Source of the DNA: Bacteroidetes bacterium GWF2_38_335
GTDB taxonomy: Bacteria > Bacteroidota > Bacteroidia > Bacteroidales > GWF2-38-335
Assembly (NCBI GenBank): GCA_001769535.1
Contig: MEOH01000016.1
Coordinates: 369,078 to 433,077 of the forward strand
Direction of reading: 5' to 3'
DNA length: 64,000 nucleotides
The notes beneath the pieces were generated by a model. It had not been told where the DNA came from. It saw nothing but the letters and a program-made list of their open reading frames with translations, and ran no database searches. Of the stretch, positions 27,799 to 37,987 are shown in pieces. How positions within the stretch are numbered: position 1 is the stretch's first letter; each line of letters begins with the position of its first letter. Both the position numbers and the translations under genes were made by a program.

Positions 27799-28502
27799 TA
27801 TTCTTTAGTTGTTTGAGATTTAAAAAATGTCTGATAATTCACAAGGCAGTCCTTTAGCATTGCTTCAAGTCCTTTGCTGGTAATAGTACCGCCTGAGATT
27901 GCATCAACTTCATGTTTACTGTCGGGATTTGACTTTCCTTTTACCACCATTACGGAAACAAACTTTCCTGTTTCGTCGAAAATTTGTTTGCCTTCAAAGG
28001 GTTTTTGAAACCAATCCTGATTGATCTCAGCGCCCAATCCGGGTGTTTCACCCTTATGATCGAATGTCACGCCATAAATGGTATTGAAATCAGGTTCGAA
28101 AGATAAATAACCCCAAATCGGACCCCACAAGCCTTTGCCATAGGTAGGAACAATATAGAATTTTTTATCTCCATCGTGGAATACATAAACCGGAAGAAAT
28201 CTATCCTCAACAGATTTTGCAAGTTCTTCTTTGAGCGACACATCAAAAGCAACAACGCCATCCTGCACTTCACCTTTGGTGTTAATCACAAAGCTTTCAG
28301 CTATATACTTTTCATACAGCTCCTCTGTTTTTTCCTTTTCTGCTATGATTCGTACCGAAGCAAGAATATTCTGCTTTTTCTCGATTTCAACATTTTTATC
28401 CTGTGCCGGCTTTAATCCCATAGCAACAGCCGACAGGAGGATGGCCACAATTACCACCATGACCACCGAATAGATAAATATGTAAAGATTACCTTTATTC
28501 AT
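27798..28502 (-). CDS. nqrC: Na+-translocating NADH:quinone reductase subunit C
   Basis: 234 aa. One N-terminal helix (about 8-30), then a periplasmic FMN-binding domain. [11 protein letters not shown] places the flavinylated Thr at residue 206 (consensus SG(A/G)T). An ApbE-type flavin transferase must attach the FMN; none is in this window. Stop overlaps the nqrD start. Confidence 0.96.
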   Translation of the reverse strand: MNKGNLYIFIYSVVMVVIVAILLSAVAMGLKPAQDKNVEIEKKQNILASVRIIAEKEKTEELYEKYIAESFVINTKGEVQDGVVAFDVSLKEELAKSVEDRFLPVYVFHDGDKKFYIVPTYGKGLWGPIWGYLSFEPDFNTIYGVTFDHKGETPGLGAEINQDWFQKPFEGKQIFDETGKFVSVMVVKGKSNPDSKHEVDAISGGTITSKGLEAMLKDCLVNYQTFFKSQTTKE

Positions 28503-28514
28503 TTGTCAGATATT

Positions 28515-29759
28515 TTAGATTTTAATTTTGGCCCTTTTAAGTCTTCTTTTGATATTTGCCTCAACAACAAAATGATCAATCAGCGGGGCAAACACGTTCA
28601 TCAAAAGAATTGCAAGCATCATTCCTTCGGGGTACGCGGGGTTTAGTACCCTGATAACAATTGCGATGACACCTATCAGGAATCCGTAGATAAATTTTCC
28701 CCTGGCAGTTTGTGAAGCAGTAACCGGATCGGTGGCCATAAACACAGCGCCAAAGGCAAATCCGCCAAGCACAAGGTGCATATGAGCATCCATATCCATA
28801 TAAGGGTTGACAGATACGGAATTTAGCAGTAAAGCCATCAGATATCCACCGGCAAAAACTGAAAACATTATTCTCCAACTGCCAACACCGGTAATTAAAA
28901 GAATAACAGCACCAATTAAAATGGCTGCAGTTGAAGTTTCACCGATGGAACCCGGAATCCATCCCAAAAAGGCATCCATAAAATCAGGGATTCTTGATAA
29001 AGCCCCTGAAATATTAGCTTGGAGATCACCAACAAGCGCTGAATCTCCGGCCTGCCTTGCCAGTTCAAGCTGACTGTTCAGATCGACTGTAGAAGCAGCC
29101 TCGGCAAGTGGTGTTGCACCGGAAAAACCATCAATTACTTTTTCTCCGTCGGTTATACCTGAAATCCATACTTTATCGCCCGACATATCCTGCGGATAAG
29201 CGAAAAAGAGGAAAGCACGTGCAGTAAGTGCGGGGTTTACGATATTCATTCCTGTTCCGCCAAAAACTTCCTTTCCTATGATTACTGCAAATGCTGTGGC
29301 AACCACAACCATCCAGAGAGGGATATTAACAGGTACAATCAGGGGAATAAGCATTCCTGAAACCAAAAAACCCTCATTGATTTCATGCCCTCTGATTTGT
29401 GCAAAAACAAACTCAATGCCCAATCCGGTAATATATGAAACCATAATAATCGGCAGCACTTTCAGAAACCCGAACCAGAAAAGATCAAACAAGCTCCCCT
29501 CCTGTCCGGTTGCCATATAATGCTGATAACCAACATTCCACATTCCGAATAACAGTGCAGGCATCAATGCAATTAAAACTACCGACATTGTTCTTTTCAT
29601 ATCGATGTGATCGCGGATATGTGAGCCCTTGTGGGTTGTTTTATCCGAAACAAACATAAAGGATTCAAAACCTTCGAAAACGGAGTGAAGCTTATAAAGT
29701 TTGCCTCCTTTCTCGAAATTGGGTTTGATTTTATCTAAAAATCTTCGTAATGGTTTCAC
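28515..29759 (-). CDS. nqrB: Na+-translocating NADH:quinone reductase subunit B
   Basis: 414 aa, about ten membrane helices. GFSGATPLAEA carries the covalent FMN attachment Thr (T216). The family's conserved EVFGGTGMNIVNPALTAR segment is present at about 164-181. NqrB binds riboflavin and FMN and carries the Na+ path. It lies 12 bases before nqrC. Confidence 0.97.
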   Translation of the reverse strand: MKPLRRFLDKIKPNFEKGGKLYKLHSVFEGFESFMFVSDKTTHKGSHIRDHIDMKRTMSVVLIALMPALLFGMWNVGYQHYMATGQEGSLFDLFWFGFLKVLPIIMVSYITGLGIEFVFAQIRGHEINEGFLVSGMLIPLIVPVNIPLWMVVVATAFAVIIGKEVFGGTGMNIVNPALTARAFLFFAYPQDMSGDKVWISGITDGEKVIDGFSGATPLAEAASTVDLNSQLELARQAGDSALVGDLQANISGALSRIPDFMDAFLGWIPGSIGETSTAAILIGAVILLITGVGSWRIMFSVFAGGYLMALLLNSVSVNPYMDMDAHMHLVLGGFAFGAVFMATDPVTASQTARGKFIYGFLIGVIAIVIRVLNPAYPEGMMLAILLMNVFAPLIDHFVVEANIKRRLKRAKIKI

Positions 29760-29784
29760 AAGATTATTTATTAACGTTAATAAA

Positions 29785-31134
29785 TTAGCTTAATTCTTTA
29801 ATAATTGTTGTAATGCCCTCCCTGAGTATGCTCTGCACCTCGATCTTTGATGTACAAACGTATTCGCACAAAGCAAGATCCTCTTCAATTACTTCATAAA
29901 TCCCAAGTTTTTCCATTTTTTCAATGTCATTAACCATGATGGATTTAATCAGGAATTGTGGCAGGATATCCATTGGGGTAACTTTTTCATATTCACCGGT
30001 AATTACAAAAGCCCTTTCTCCTCCGTGGTAATTGGTATCCAGACGGTATTTTCTACCCGGAATTAAACTTGAAAGAAAAGTTTTTGTATGAGAATACTTA
30101 TTAAAACCAGGAACGGCCCAACCAAAAAATTCATGGTAATTGCCCTCAGGAATAACTGTTATCTGAGAATGTCCGTAGCCCAAAAATCCGTTTTCGGATA
30201 TTTGTATTCCGGTAAGTACATTGCCGGAAATAAACCTGACGTTACCGGCAACAATGTTATTTTCCACAATGGGAGCAATTGAAGCGCCAACAATGGTTTT
30301 ATAATAACCTGTTTGTTTCACCTCAGATCCTGTAAGGGCAACAATGCGTGAAGCATCATAAATACCTTTATCAAAAAGACGACCAATAATAACAAGGTCC
30401 TGTGGATTGACGGTCCAAACAGATTCGCCCTTGTTAACAGGATCGATATGATGAATATGTACGCCAACATTTCCCGCAGGATGTTTACCCGAAAATCTGT
30501 TGATTTCAACACCCTGGAGCGAATCAAAAACAGATCCGGAAGAACCGGTATTCAAACCAATTCTCACTTTTCCGGATGTTAGTTTTTTAAGAACCTCGAC
30601 AGCCGTTTTTATTTCATTGACATGGTCCTTAAGAATAAACTCCAAATCAGGTGCAAGCGGAGATGAATCAAAACCAGAGATGAAGATTGATTTTGGGATG
30701 CTGGTGCCAACAGGAATAATGCCATAAGGTCTTTGCCTGATATAGGACCAAACACCGCTTTTCTGCATTTTTTCAACAATCTGTTCCCGTGTCATTTTTG
30801 TCGGATCACCCGAACCAAAATTCTCATAGCTAATATCAGCATCCGATTCAATGACAATTTCGAGCAATTTTCTTCTCTCGCCTCTAACAACTGCCTTTAT
30901 TTTGCCGCTTACCGGCGAGGAAAAAAGCACTTCGGGACATCTTTTGTCAATAAAAACAGGCGATCCTGCTTTAACAACATCACCTTCCTTTACAATCATT
31001 CGGGGAACAATACCCGGAAAATCCGTAGGCCTTAACCCGTATTCGCGGGGAATTCTGCACTCTTTTAGTACTTTCTCAGCCTGTCCCTTAATTCGGATAT
31101 CCAATCCCCTGTTAAGTTTAATTGTTTTGGACAT
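29785..31134 (-). CDS. nqrA: Na+-translocating NADH:quinone reductase subunit A
   Basis: 449 aa, soluble, no cofactor expected. The N-terminal KLNRGLDIRIKG, the PGIVPRMIVKEGDVVKAGSP barrel-sandwich hybrid (about 38-60) and VHIHHIDPVNKGESVWTV are typical NqrA segments. NqrA takes part in ubiquinone/menaquinone binding. It is the first gene of the operon, preceded by a TATATTTG box and several dyads. Confidence 0.97.
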   Translation of the reverse strand: MSKTIKLNRGLDIRIKGQAEKVLKECRIPREYGLRPTDFPGIVPRMIVKEGDVVKAGSPVFIDKRCPEVLFSSPVSGKIKAVVRGERRKLLEIVIESDADISYENFGSGDPTKMTREQIVEKMQKSGVWSYIRQRPYGIIPVGTSIPKSIFISGFDSSPLAPDLEFILKDHVNEIKTAVEVLKKLTSGKVRIGLNTGSSGSVFDSLQGVEINRFSGKHPAGNVGVHIHHIDPVNKGESVWTVNPQDLVIIGRLFDKGIYDASRIVALTGSEVKQTGYYKTIVGASIAPIVENNIVAGNVRFISGNVLTGIQISENGFLGYGHSQITVIPEGNYHEFFGWAVPGFNKYSHTKTFLSSLIPGRKYRLDTNYHGGERAFVITGEYEKVTPMDILPQFLIKSIMVNDIEKMEKLGIYEVIEEDLALCEYVCTSKIEVQSILREGITTIIKELS

Positions 31135-31170
31135 TTATTTTAATTCTAAAAATTAGTAATTTGTGAATAA

Positions 31171-31178
31171 CAAATATA
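31171..31178 (-). promoter_or_regulatory. -7 box of the nqr operon
   Basis: TATATTTG on the minus strand, 36 bases before the nqrA ATG. The nearest TTG-like -33 element is about 23 bases further upstream, slightly too far. Confidence 0.35.
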
Positions 31179-31235
31179 TAATAAATTGAATACAGCCCAT
31201 TCAATTTTAATTTGAAAATAGTCTCATAAAATATG

Positions 31236-31280
31236 ATGTTAAACATGACCTATATCATCAAAAGTTATGATTATAATCAT
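31236..31280. promoter_or_regulatory. three adjacent dyads in the nqrA/Plug divergent region
   Basis: ATGTT-A-AACAT (31236-31246), ATGA-N6-TCAT nearby (from 31245) and a perfect 14-bp palindrome ATGATTATAATCAT (31267-31280). This looks like operator sites for one or two regulators. The region 31135-31426 contains no gene. Confidence 0.4.
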
Positions 31281-31402
31281 GCTTAAATCCAATTCCGGCA
31301 AACAAAAGAACCCAATAATACTATTTGAGTATTTAATTACTTTTTTTCGCAAAAATAATATTTTTATTTAATCAACAGTTATTTAGTTATGGATTTTTCA
31401 TC

Positions 31403-31410
31403 TATTTTTG
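31403..31410 (+). promoter_or_regulatory. -7 box of the Plug gene
   Basis: TATTTTTG, 16 bases before the ATG at 31427. The -33 element is weak. Confidence 0.4.
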
Positions 31411-31426
31411 ATAAAAAAATTATCTA

Positions 31427-32785
31427 ATGAAATTAATTTTTCTGCTAATATTAAATCTGACAGTATTTTCAATGTTTTCACAGGAAAAAGAAGATGAATA
31501 TTTCAATGAGAATTATCTAAGGTATGACAACCACACGTATAAAGAAAGTATAAATACTGTTCAGCTTTACCGTGAAGGTTATCCGCTCTCTTATCCCATT
31601 ATTGAACTAATTTCGGATGATGCTCTGAAGATGAGTTTTGATGACCTTGATACCGATGTAAAAGATTACTCTTACACAATTATTCATTGCAATGCTTCAT
31701 GGGAGCCAACTGATCTGCAGCCAATGGAATATATTATCGGGTTTAACGAAATTGCTGATATTCAATACAAATATTCATTCAACACACTGGTTCATTATGT
31801 GAATTATTCCTTTTCTTTTCCTAATCAGGATATGCGTCCGAAAATTTCAGGTAATTATATATTGTATGTTTTTGAGGATTTTGACAGGGAAAAACCGGTG
31901 ATCACACGCAGATTTTCAGTTTTGGAAAGCAAAGTCAGCATCAATGGAAAAGTGAAGCAGCCCGATGATTTTAATGTAAAAGAAACCCATCATGAAGTTG
32001 ATTTTACAATTGATTATACCGGACTAAAAATTTACGATCCATACAGCGAAATAAAAGTGGCCATTTTACAAAATAACAGGCCCGACAATGCTATTACAAA
32101 CCTGCAGCCGCTCTATGTAAAAGATCAGATTCTGGAATATGACTATGACGATAAAAATCTTTTTTCAGGGGGGAATGAATTTCGGAACTTTGATATTAAG
32201 AGCATCAGATATCAATCTGAGTTTATTAATTCTGTCGTACTTACAGACAGTATTTATAATGTGCAGTTGAAACAGGGTTTTACCAGATCATTTGCGCCCC
32301 ACTACACTGATTTTGACATTAACGGAAAATGCTTTGTTTACAAACAGGAAGGAATAGATCAGGATGTTGAACCTGACTATGTTTACGTGTGGTTTGAATT
32401 GCCCTATGAAGCTCCCTTTGTTGATGGAAACCTGTATGTTTACGGTGGAATTTCTGATTGGAAATTCGGAGAAAAAAACCGCATGGTATACAATTTCGAC
32501 AAAAACGCATACCAACTGAAAATGCTTTTAAAACAGGGCTATTATAATTACCAGTATGTTTTTCTAAAAGATGGTGATAAGGGTGGCGATGAAGCGCTGA
32601 TTGAAGGCAGCCATTACCAAACCGAAAACGACTATATGATATATGTGTACTATCACGGAACTACTTCAAGATATGACAAACTTGTCGGATTTAAAATATT
32701 CAATTCTATTCGGCAGGGTGGTGTTGAGATGGAAAGTCCGTTTAAAAACCTCCAAATCAAACTTGACAATTTTTACAGAAATTGA
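31427..32785 (+). CDS. type IX secretion system Plug protein (DUF5103)
   Basis: 452 aa. Signal peptide at 1-19 (FSMFSQ). The N-terminal domain contains DYSYTIIHCNASWEPTDLQ, MEYIIGFNEIADIQYKYSFN and FPNQDMRPKISGNYILYV, which are hallmark blocks of DUF5103. The beta-rich C-terminal part follows. In Flavobacterium the Plug protein binds the SprA translocon and closes its outer-membrane pore when no PorV-loaded substrate is present. It appears monocistronic. Together with PorG and two CTD-bearing cargo proteins in this window it shows a working T9SS; sprA itself is not here. Confidence 0.85.
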   Translation: MKLIFLLILNLTVFSMFSQEKEDEYFNENYLRYDNHTYKESINTVQLYREGYPLSYPIIELISDDALKMSFDDLDTDVKDYSYTIIHCNASWEPTDLQPMEYIIGFNEIADIQYKYSFNTLVHYVNYSFSFPNQDMRPKISGNYILYVFEDFDREKPVITRRFSVLESKVSINGKVKQPDDFNVKETHHEVDFTIDYTGLKIYDPYSEIKVAILQNNRPDNAITNLQPLYVKDQILEYDYDDKNLFSGGNEFRNFDIKSIRYQSEFINSVVLTDSIYNVQLKQGFTRSFAPHYTDFDINGKCFVYKQEGIDQDVEPDYVYVWFELPYEAPFVDGNLYVYGGISDWKFGEKNRMVYNFDKNAYQLKMLLKQGYYNYQYVFLKDGDKGGDEALIEGSHYQTENDYMIYVYYHGTTSRYDKLVGFKIFNSIRQGGVEMESPFKNLQIKLDNFYRN

Positions 32786-32837
32786 TTTGCAGGATTTTAT
32801 AGTACTGAAGCCAATTACTATATCTTTAAGTTTTTTG

Positions 32838-32845
32838 TATCTTTG
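32838..32845 (+). promoter_or_regulatory. -7 box of the 32869 lipoprotein gene
   Basis: TATCTTTG, 23 bases before the ATG. No good -33 element. Confidence 0.4.
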
Positions 32846-32868
32846 GTCTTAATATAAAATTAGCATAA

Positions 32869-33513
32869 ATGAAATTACTTCTGATACCTGTTGTTATAAT
32901 CTTTCTTTGCTCATGCAATGAAAAAAAAGATCCCGCAAAGGAACAGGACAGCAATCAAAAAACTGACCCCATCATAAAAGACATTGATACAGTTAAAACA
33001 ATAACCGATACGGTTTCTTATTCAGAACTTACACTTGAAGATAAGCGTGAAGCCTTTTTGAATATTTGTCTGGCTGAATATAATGAAACAGGTAAAAAAG
33101 AGTTAGGGATTCGCACACTTGAATTGGGAAATCCTTCCTATAATTCATCTCTTTTCATGAAAAAGAAATCAACCATTAAATATGGAGATGTTGATGGAAT
33201 TTACCCGGTAATAAAGCTCTTTATCTATGGATACAATACAGAAAACGAATGTAACGCTCCCTACAAAAGATGGCTTGATTGTTTTGAAAGTGAGTGTGAT
33301 AAAATTAAAGAAGGCGCTGAGATGAAGGCAATAAAAATGCCCCCAATGTATTTTATTAAAAATAAAGGCTCGATTATTGTATTAAAATATTTGTGCGAGC
33401 ATAATGAAAATGATTGGGATCGGGTAAAGGCAAACTTAAATAAAGTTTTTAAAGAAAAAGATGCCGTGATTTGTGAAATAGGATGTGGCGGACCGCTTTC
33501 CTGGATTAAATGA
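32869..33513 (+). CDS. lipoprotein of unknown function
   Basis: 214 aa. Lipoprotein signal ending FLCSC (Cys 15), a Lys/Asp/Gln-rich linker (about 16-60), then an alpha/beta domain with several Cys (DCFESECDKI, YLCEHNENDW, ICEIGCGGPLSW). The Cys pairs could form disulfides in the periplasm. No family is recognised. It is followed after 47 bases by another lipoprotein gene on the same strand. Confidence 0.75.
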   Translation: MKLLLIPVVIIFLCSCNEKKDPAKEQDSNQKTDPIIKDIDTVKTITDTVSYSELTLEDKREAFLNICLAEYNETGKKELGIRTLELGNPSYNSSLFMKKKSTIKYGDVDGIYPVIKLFIYGYNTENECNAPYKRWLDCFESECDKIKEGAEMKAIKMPPMYFIKNKGSIIVLKYLCEHNENDWDRVKANLNKVFKEKDAVICEIGCGGPLSWIK

Positions 33514-33560
33514 ATTTATTTTAATAACAAAAATGCATAAACACATCTAAAATCTTACCT

Positions 33561-33965
33561 ATGAAAATAATCATCTTTGTCATACTTACATTTTTTGTAT
33601 TTGCAACCGGTTGCACTACTGGAAAAAAAGCTAGTGAAAAAAAGTCCGGCGAAGATGTTTCGGTTAACGTAAAGGTTTCTGAAAGCGATCAACTGACCGG
33701 AACAATTATAAAAGAAGTATTTACAGACAAAGGAGGCAGGGAACATCCTGAAATTTATGATCTGTATCTGAAAACAAAAAAGGAAACTATTTTCATTAAA
33801 TTTAGTGATAGCAAGGTGACCAGGGCCGAAATTGAAAAATTCCTTGATAAAGAGGTAACCCTTGAAGTGAAAATCACCGAAACAGGCTCATGGGATTCTG
33901 ATGATCCTGAAGTCCAAAGCCGAATTGGAAAATACATAGCAATTAAGAAAATATTAAATCAATAA
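33561..33965 (+). CDS. small lipoprotein with OB-like domain
   Basis: 134 aa. Signal ending FATGC (Cys 16), short Lys/Ser-rich linker, then about 90 residues of beta-strand pattern starting DQLTGTIIKEVFTDKGG and containing IFIKFSDSKVTRAEIEKFLDKEVTLEV. This looks like an OB-fold-type domain, but I do not recognise a named family. The stop is 2 bases before the next gene, so they form an operon. Confidence 0.75.
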   Translation: MKIIIFVILTFFVFATGCTTGKKASEKKSGEDVSVNVKVSESDQLTGTIIKEVFTDKGGREHPEIYDLYLKTKKETIFIKFSDSKVTRAEIEKFLDKEVTLEVKITETGSWDSDDPEVQSRIGKYIAIKKILNQ

Positions 33966-33967
33966 AA

Positions 33968-34933
33968 ATGAAGCAATTTTTTATTTTCACACTTTTTTTA
34001 TTCTGTTTTTCCGGATTACAATCACAGGTAAGCGCAGATTCCATTATTAATAATAATCCGTCAGCATTAGCCATTCCTGATTTACTCTGCGATTGTATAA
34101 ATCAGTCTGCATTAAAAAATCCAACTGAAAAAATACAGCCATACATTGAAAAATGTCTCTCTTCTACCTTTGACACTTTAATCGCTCAGAAGAAGCTTGA
34201 AGAGTTCATGGCCGACACAAAAAAATTCAAAGACCTACTCACCTATTCCAAGCTTAAGCTGTTTACCGGTTGTGAACCGCTGGTAAAATATCAGAGAAGA
34301 TACTTTTTCCTGAAAGACAGTCTGGCCCTCGACAAAATGGGCAACCCCGATACAAAACGCATGTTTATAAAAGGAATGGGGCTGATTAAATCCGGTGATT
34401 ACAAAAGCGCTCAGGTATTATTCCTTGATTTGGTAAAAAAGGACAGTACTTTTGCTTTTGCATATGATAACATTGCGTTATGTTATAAGCATAAAAATCT
34501 AAAGGACAGTGCAATGTACTACCTTGACAGGTCACTGCATTTTTTACCAGAAAACGTAAATGCCCATCTTACAAAAGCAGAAATTTACCTTGCAAAAAGG
34601 CTAATTAAGGAAGCTTTCTTTGAATACCTTAAGGTTATTGAAATCAATTCATCAAATCCGGAAGGTTATTTTGGACTGGGAAAAGTGTTTCTGTTAAACA
34701 AAGAATACGAAAATGCTTTAATGAACATGGCTTATGCCAGGCAGATGTACAAAATTCTGGGCAATGAATTTTACAAGGATGCAGTTTTCATGACCGGATA
34801 TATTTATGTGCAGAAAGGGGATGAAATTAATGCAAAAAAATACCTTAAAGAATCCAAAGATCTGGGATTTAAAGTGCCCAAAGAACTGGTTGATCGTTAT
34901 GGATTAGTCCCAACAGGAGAACAAAAGCAATAA
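33968..34933 (+). CDS. exported tetratricopeptide-repeat protein
   Basis: 321 aa. Signal peptide to about residue 18 (GLQSQ), an N-terminal region with CDCINQSALKNP and KCLSS, then three to four TPR units (about 130-300; SAQVLFLDLVKKDSTFAFAYDNIALCYK and similar). TPR proteins form scaffolds; the partner is unknown. It ends at a strong bidirectional terminator shared with gcvP. Confidence 0.82.
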   Translation: MKQFFIFTLFLFCFSGLQSQVSADSIINNNPSALAIPDLLCDCINQSALKNPTEKIQPYIEKCLSSTFDTLIAQKKLEEFMADTKKFKDLLTYSKLKLFTGCEPLVKYQRRYFFLKDSLALDKMGNPDTKRMFIKGMGLIKSGDYKSAQVLFLDLVKKDSTFAFAYDNIALCYKHKNLKDSAMYYLDRSLHFLPENVNAHLTKAEIYLAKRLIKEAFFEYLKVIEINSSNPEGYFGLGKVFLLNKEYENALMNMAYARQMYKILGNEFYKDAVFMTGYIYVQKGDEINAKKYLKESKDLGFKVPKELVDRYGLVPTGEQKQ

Positions 34934-34958
34934 AAAAACCCGCCTGAGCGGGTTTTTT
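34933..34958. terminator. bidirectional intrinsic terminator
   Basis: AAAAAACCCGC, loop CTGA, GCGGGTTTTTT. It lies between the convergent TPR gene and gcvP. Confidence 0.9.
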
Positions 34959-34963
34959 CATTT

Positions 34964-37858
34964 TTACAAATTCACTTTCGTAAATTCAATCTCTTTTCGA
35001 TACGCATCGATGGGCGCACAAGAGCAAACAAGGTTTCTGTCGCCATATCCGTCATCAATTCGTCCAACAGTGGGCCAGAATTTATTTTCGCCAACCCATT
35101 TTAAGGGGAAACCGGCTTTTTGCCTGCTGTATGAATGATTCCACTCGTTGGCAGTGATAACAGCCGGAGTGTGCGGTGCATTTTTCAGTACATTGTCAAA
35201 TTCATCAGCTTTACCGTCTTTGATTTCCATTATCTCATCATGGATTGAAATCATTGCCTGAACAAAACGGTCGAGTTCCTGAAGCGATTCGCTTTCGGTA
35301 GGTTCAACCATTAGTGTTCCGTGAACCGGGAATGATAATGTTGGAGCATGGTAACCATAATCCATCAAACGTTTTGCAATATCTGCCTCGGTAATATGTC
35401 CAATATCCTTAAATTTAGCACAGTTCAGAATCATTTCATGAGCAACCATTCCGTTCGTTCCTGTATAAAGTATATCGTAATACTTGCTCAGAGAAGCTTT
35501 CAGGTAGTTGGCATTTAAGATGGCATATTTTGTTGCTTCAGTCAAACCCTGACCACCGCACATTTTAATATATGCGTGTGAAATCACCATAACACCCGCC
35601 GAACCATAAGGAGCAGCAGCAACAGTGGTTCCTTTATCGCCTCCGGTTTTTACCACAGGGTGATTTGGTAAAAAGTCAACCAGATGAGCTGCAACGCCGA
35701 TTGGACCGACGCCCGGACCGCCACCGCCGTGAGGAATGGCAAAGGTTTTATGAAGATTCAGATGACAAACATCCGCTCCGATTGTGGCAGGATTTGTCAA
35801 TCCGACCTGTGCATTCATATTGGCACCATCCATGTAAACCTGTCCACCAAACCCATGAATAATTTTTGTCATTTCCATAATGGCTTCTTCGAAAACACCG
35901 TGGGTTGACGGGTAAGTAACCATAAAGCATGACAGATTGTCTTTATGCAGTTCGGCCTTAGCTTTCAGATCATTGATGTCAATATTCCCTTTATCATCAC
36001 AGTTCACAACAATAATCTCCATTCCGGCAAATGCAGCGCTGGCAGGATTGGTACCATGAGCTGAAGAAGGAATCAAGGCTACGTTTCTGTGACCCTGACC
36101 ACGATTGATATGATAATTCCTGATAACCATCAGTCCGGCATATTCACCAGCAGCACCTGAATTGGGCTGAAGAGAAATGTCAGCAAAACCGGTAATTTCT
36201 TTCAGGTCATTTTTCAGTTCATCAAACATTTGGTGATAACCTACAGCCTGGTCAGCCGGAGCAAAAGGATGCATGCCGCCGAATTCTATCCATGTAACCG
36301 GCAGCATTTCAGTGGCGGCATTCAGTTTCATGGTACATGAGCCCAATGAAATCATGGAATGGGTAAGCGATATATCCTTTCTTTCAAGTCTTTTGATATA
36401 CCTCATCATTTCAGATTCACATCTGTACTTTTTAAACAGGTCAAGGGTAAGAAAATCAGAAGTACGTTTGAATTTAACGTCAAAATACTGTTTTCCCGGA
36501 ATTATTTTAATTTCACCAACTTGTTTACCTGCAGCCTGTGCAAAAACATCAAGCAAAACAACCACATCGTCAAACATGGTGGTTTCATCGATACTAAGTG
36601 CAACAGTTTCATGGTCAATATAGCGAAGGTTAATTTCATTTTCAACGGCAATTTTTTCGAGATCAGTTACCTTAACCCCTGCAGGCATTTTAAACCTCAG
36701 TGTATCAAAGTAATTTTTATTCAGTTGCTGATAACCAAATTCAGTAAGTTTGCCGGCAACCATTCCGGCTGTTGTATGAATATGATCAGCGATCCTTTTG
36801 AGTCCTTCGGCACCATGATACACAGCATACATTCCGGCCATGGTAGCCAACAGCGCCTGTGCAGTGCATATATTTGAAGTAGCGCGCTCGCGTTTTATGT
36901 GTTGTTCGCGGGTTTGAAGAGCCATGCGGAGTGCCTGATTACCCTGAGCATCAACAGAAACACCGATGATTCTTCCCGGCATGCTTCTTTTAAATTTATC
37001 ATGGGTTGCGAAGAAAGCAGCATGCGGACCACCGAATCCCATTGGAATTCCAAAACGCTGGGTTGTACCAAAAACAATATCTGCGCCCCATTCACCGGGA
37101 GGAGTAAGAATAACCAGACTCATCAGATCGGCAGCAACGCCCACCATACATTCTTTGGAATGAGCTTCATCCGCAAATGATTTGTAATCTATAACTTCGC
37201 CTTCGGCATTGGGATATTGAACAATGGCACCAAAAATTTTATCATTAAATTTATAATCGGTAAACTTTCCGGTTTTTAATTCAATGCCAAGAGGTTCTGC
37301 CTTGGTTTTGATAACCGCCAATGTTTGCGGGAAAATATTTTCATCAACAAAGAACACATTGTAGCCTTCCTTTTCAAGCTTTCTGGAACGGGCATTATAC
37401 ATCATGATCATAGCCTCGGATGCAGATGTAGCCTCATCGAGCAAAGAAGCATTAGCAATAGCCATTCCTGTGAGATCCATCACAACAGTCTGGTAATTCA
37501 ACAACGCCTCGAGTCTTCCCTGTGAAATTTCTGCCTGATAAGGAGTGTATGAAGTGTACCAACTGGGGTTTTCAAGAATATTTCTGATAATCACAGAAGG
37601 CGAAATGGTATCGTAATACCCCAATCCTATGTATGATTTGAAAACTTTATTTTTTGAAGCAATAGCTTTAATTTTCCTGAGATATTCATACTCACTTATT
37701 CCCTGTGGAATGTTCATGGGCTTTTTCAGGCGGATGCCCGAGGGTACTGTTTTTTCAATAAGTTCATCCATTGAACCCACACCGATTTTTTTCAACATTC
37801 CTGCCACTTCTTCTTCTCTGGGGCCATTATGTCTGAAAATAAATTTATCTGTTGCCAT
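34964..37858 (-). CDS. gcvP: glycine dehydrogenase (decarboxylating), P protein of the glycine cleavage system
   Basis: 964 aa, the full single-chain form. Both halves of the PLP-dependent fold are present; the C-terminal half carries HLNLHKTFAIPHGGGGPG with the PLP-binding Lys704. The N terminus (FIFRHNGPREEEVAGML) is typical. It decarboxylates glycine and passes the aminomethyl group to lipoyl-GcvH. It stands alone here: gcvT and gcvH are elsewhere. No clear -7 box was found upstream. Confidence 0.97.
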   Translation of the reverse strand: MATDKFIFRHNGPREEEVAGMLKKIGVGSMDELIEKTVPSGIRLKKPMNIPQGISEYEYLRKIKAIASKNKVFKSYIGLGYYDTISPSVIIRNILENPSWYTSYTPYQAEISQGRLEALLNYQTVVMDLTGMAIANASLLDEATSASEAMIMMYNARSRKLEKEGYNVFFVDENIFPQTLAVIKTKAEPLGIELKTGKFTDYKFNDKIFGAIVQYPNAEGEVIDYKSFADEAHSKECMVGVAADLMSLVILTPPGEWGADIVFGTTQRFGIPMGFGGPHAAFFATHDKFKRSMPGRIIGVSVDAQGNQALRMALQTREQHIKRERATSNICTAQALLATMAGMYAVYHGAEGLKRIADHIHTTAGMVAGKLTEFGYQQLNKNYFDTLRFKMPAGVKVTDLEKIAVENEINLRYIDHETVALSIDETTMFDDVVVLLDVFAQAAGKQVGEIKIIPGKQYFDVKFKRTSDFLTLDLFKKYRCESEMMRYIKRLERKDISLTHSMISLGSCTMKLNAATEMLPVTWIEFGGMHPFAPADQAVGYHQMFDELKNDLKEITGFADISLQPNSGAAGEYAGLMVIRNYHINRGQGHRNVALIPSSAHGTNPASAAFAGMEIIVVNCDDKGNIDINDLKAKAELHKDNLSCFMVTYPSTHGVFEEAIMEMTKIIHGFGGQVYMDGANMNAQVGLTNPATIGADVCHLNLHKTFAIPHGGGGPGVGPIGVAAHLVDFLPNHPVVKTGGDKGTTVAAAPYGSAGVMVISHAYIKMCGGQGLTEATKYAILNANYLKASLSKYYDILYTGTNGMVAHEMILNCAKFKDIGHITEADIAKRLMDYGYHAPTLSFPVHGTLMVEPTESESLQELDRFVQAMISIHDEIMEIKDGKADEFDNVLKNAPHTPAVITANEWNHSYSRQKAGFPLKWVGENKFWPTVGRIDDGYGDRNLVCSCAPIDAYRKEIEFTKVNL

Positions 37859-37958
37859 AATAATTAGTTTGTAATTTAATTAATTGAATGAGTCAAAATA
37901 TGACATGTAAAATTAGCAAGAAGATTAAAAGATTCTAAATTAAGAATAAAAAAAATCG

Positions 37959-37966
37959 TATGTTTG
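37959..37966 (+). promoter_or_regulatory. -7 box of the 37988 gene
   Basis: TATGTTTG, 21 bases before the ATG at 37988. -33 unclear. Confidence 0.4.
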
Positions 37967-37987
37967 TAAATATAAAAATGATTGATC

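Noticed and set aside
31135..31426. tRNA or small RNA gene in the nqrA/Plug gap
   Set aside because: No cloverleaf or strong GC stem; only short AT-rich dyads and promoter boxes.
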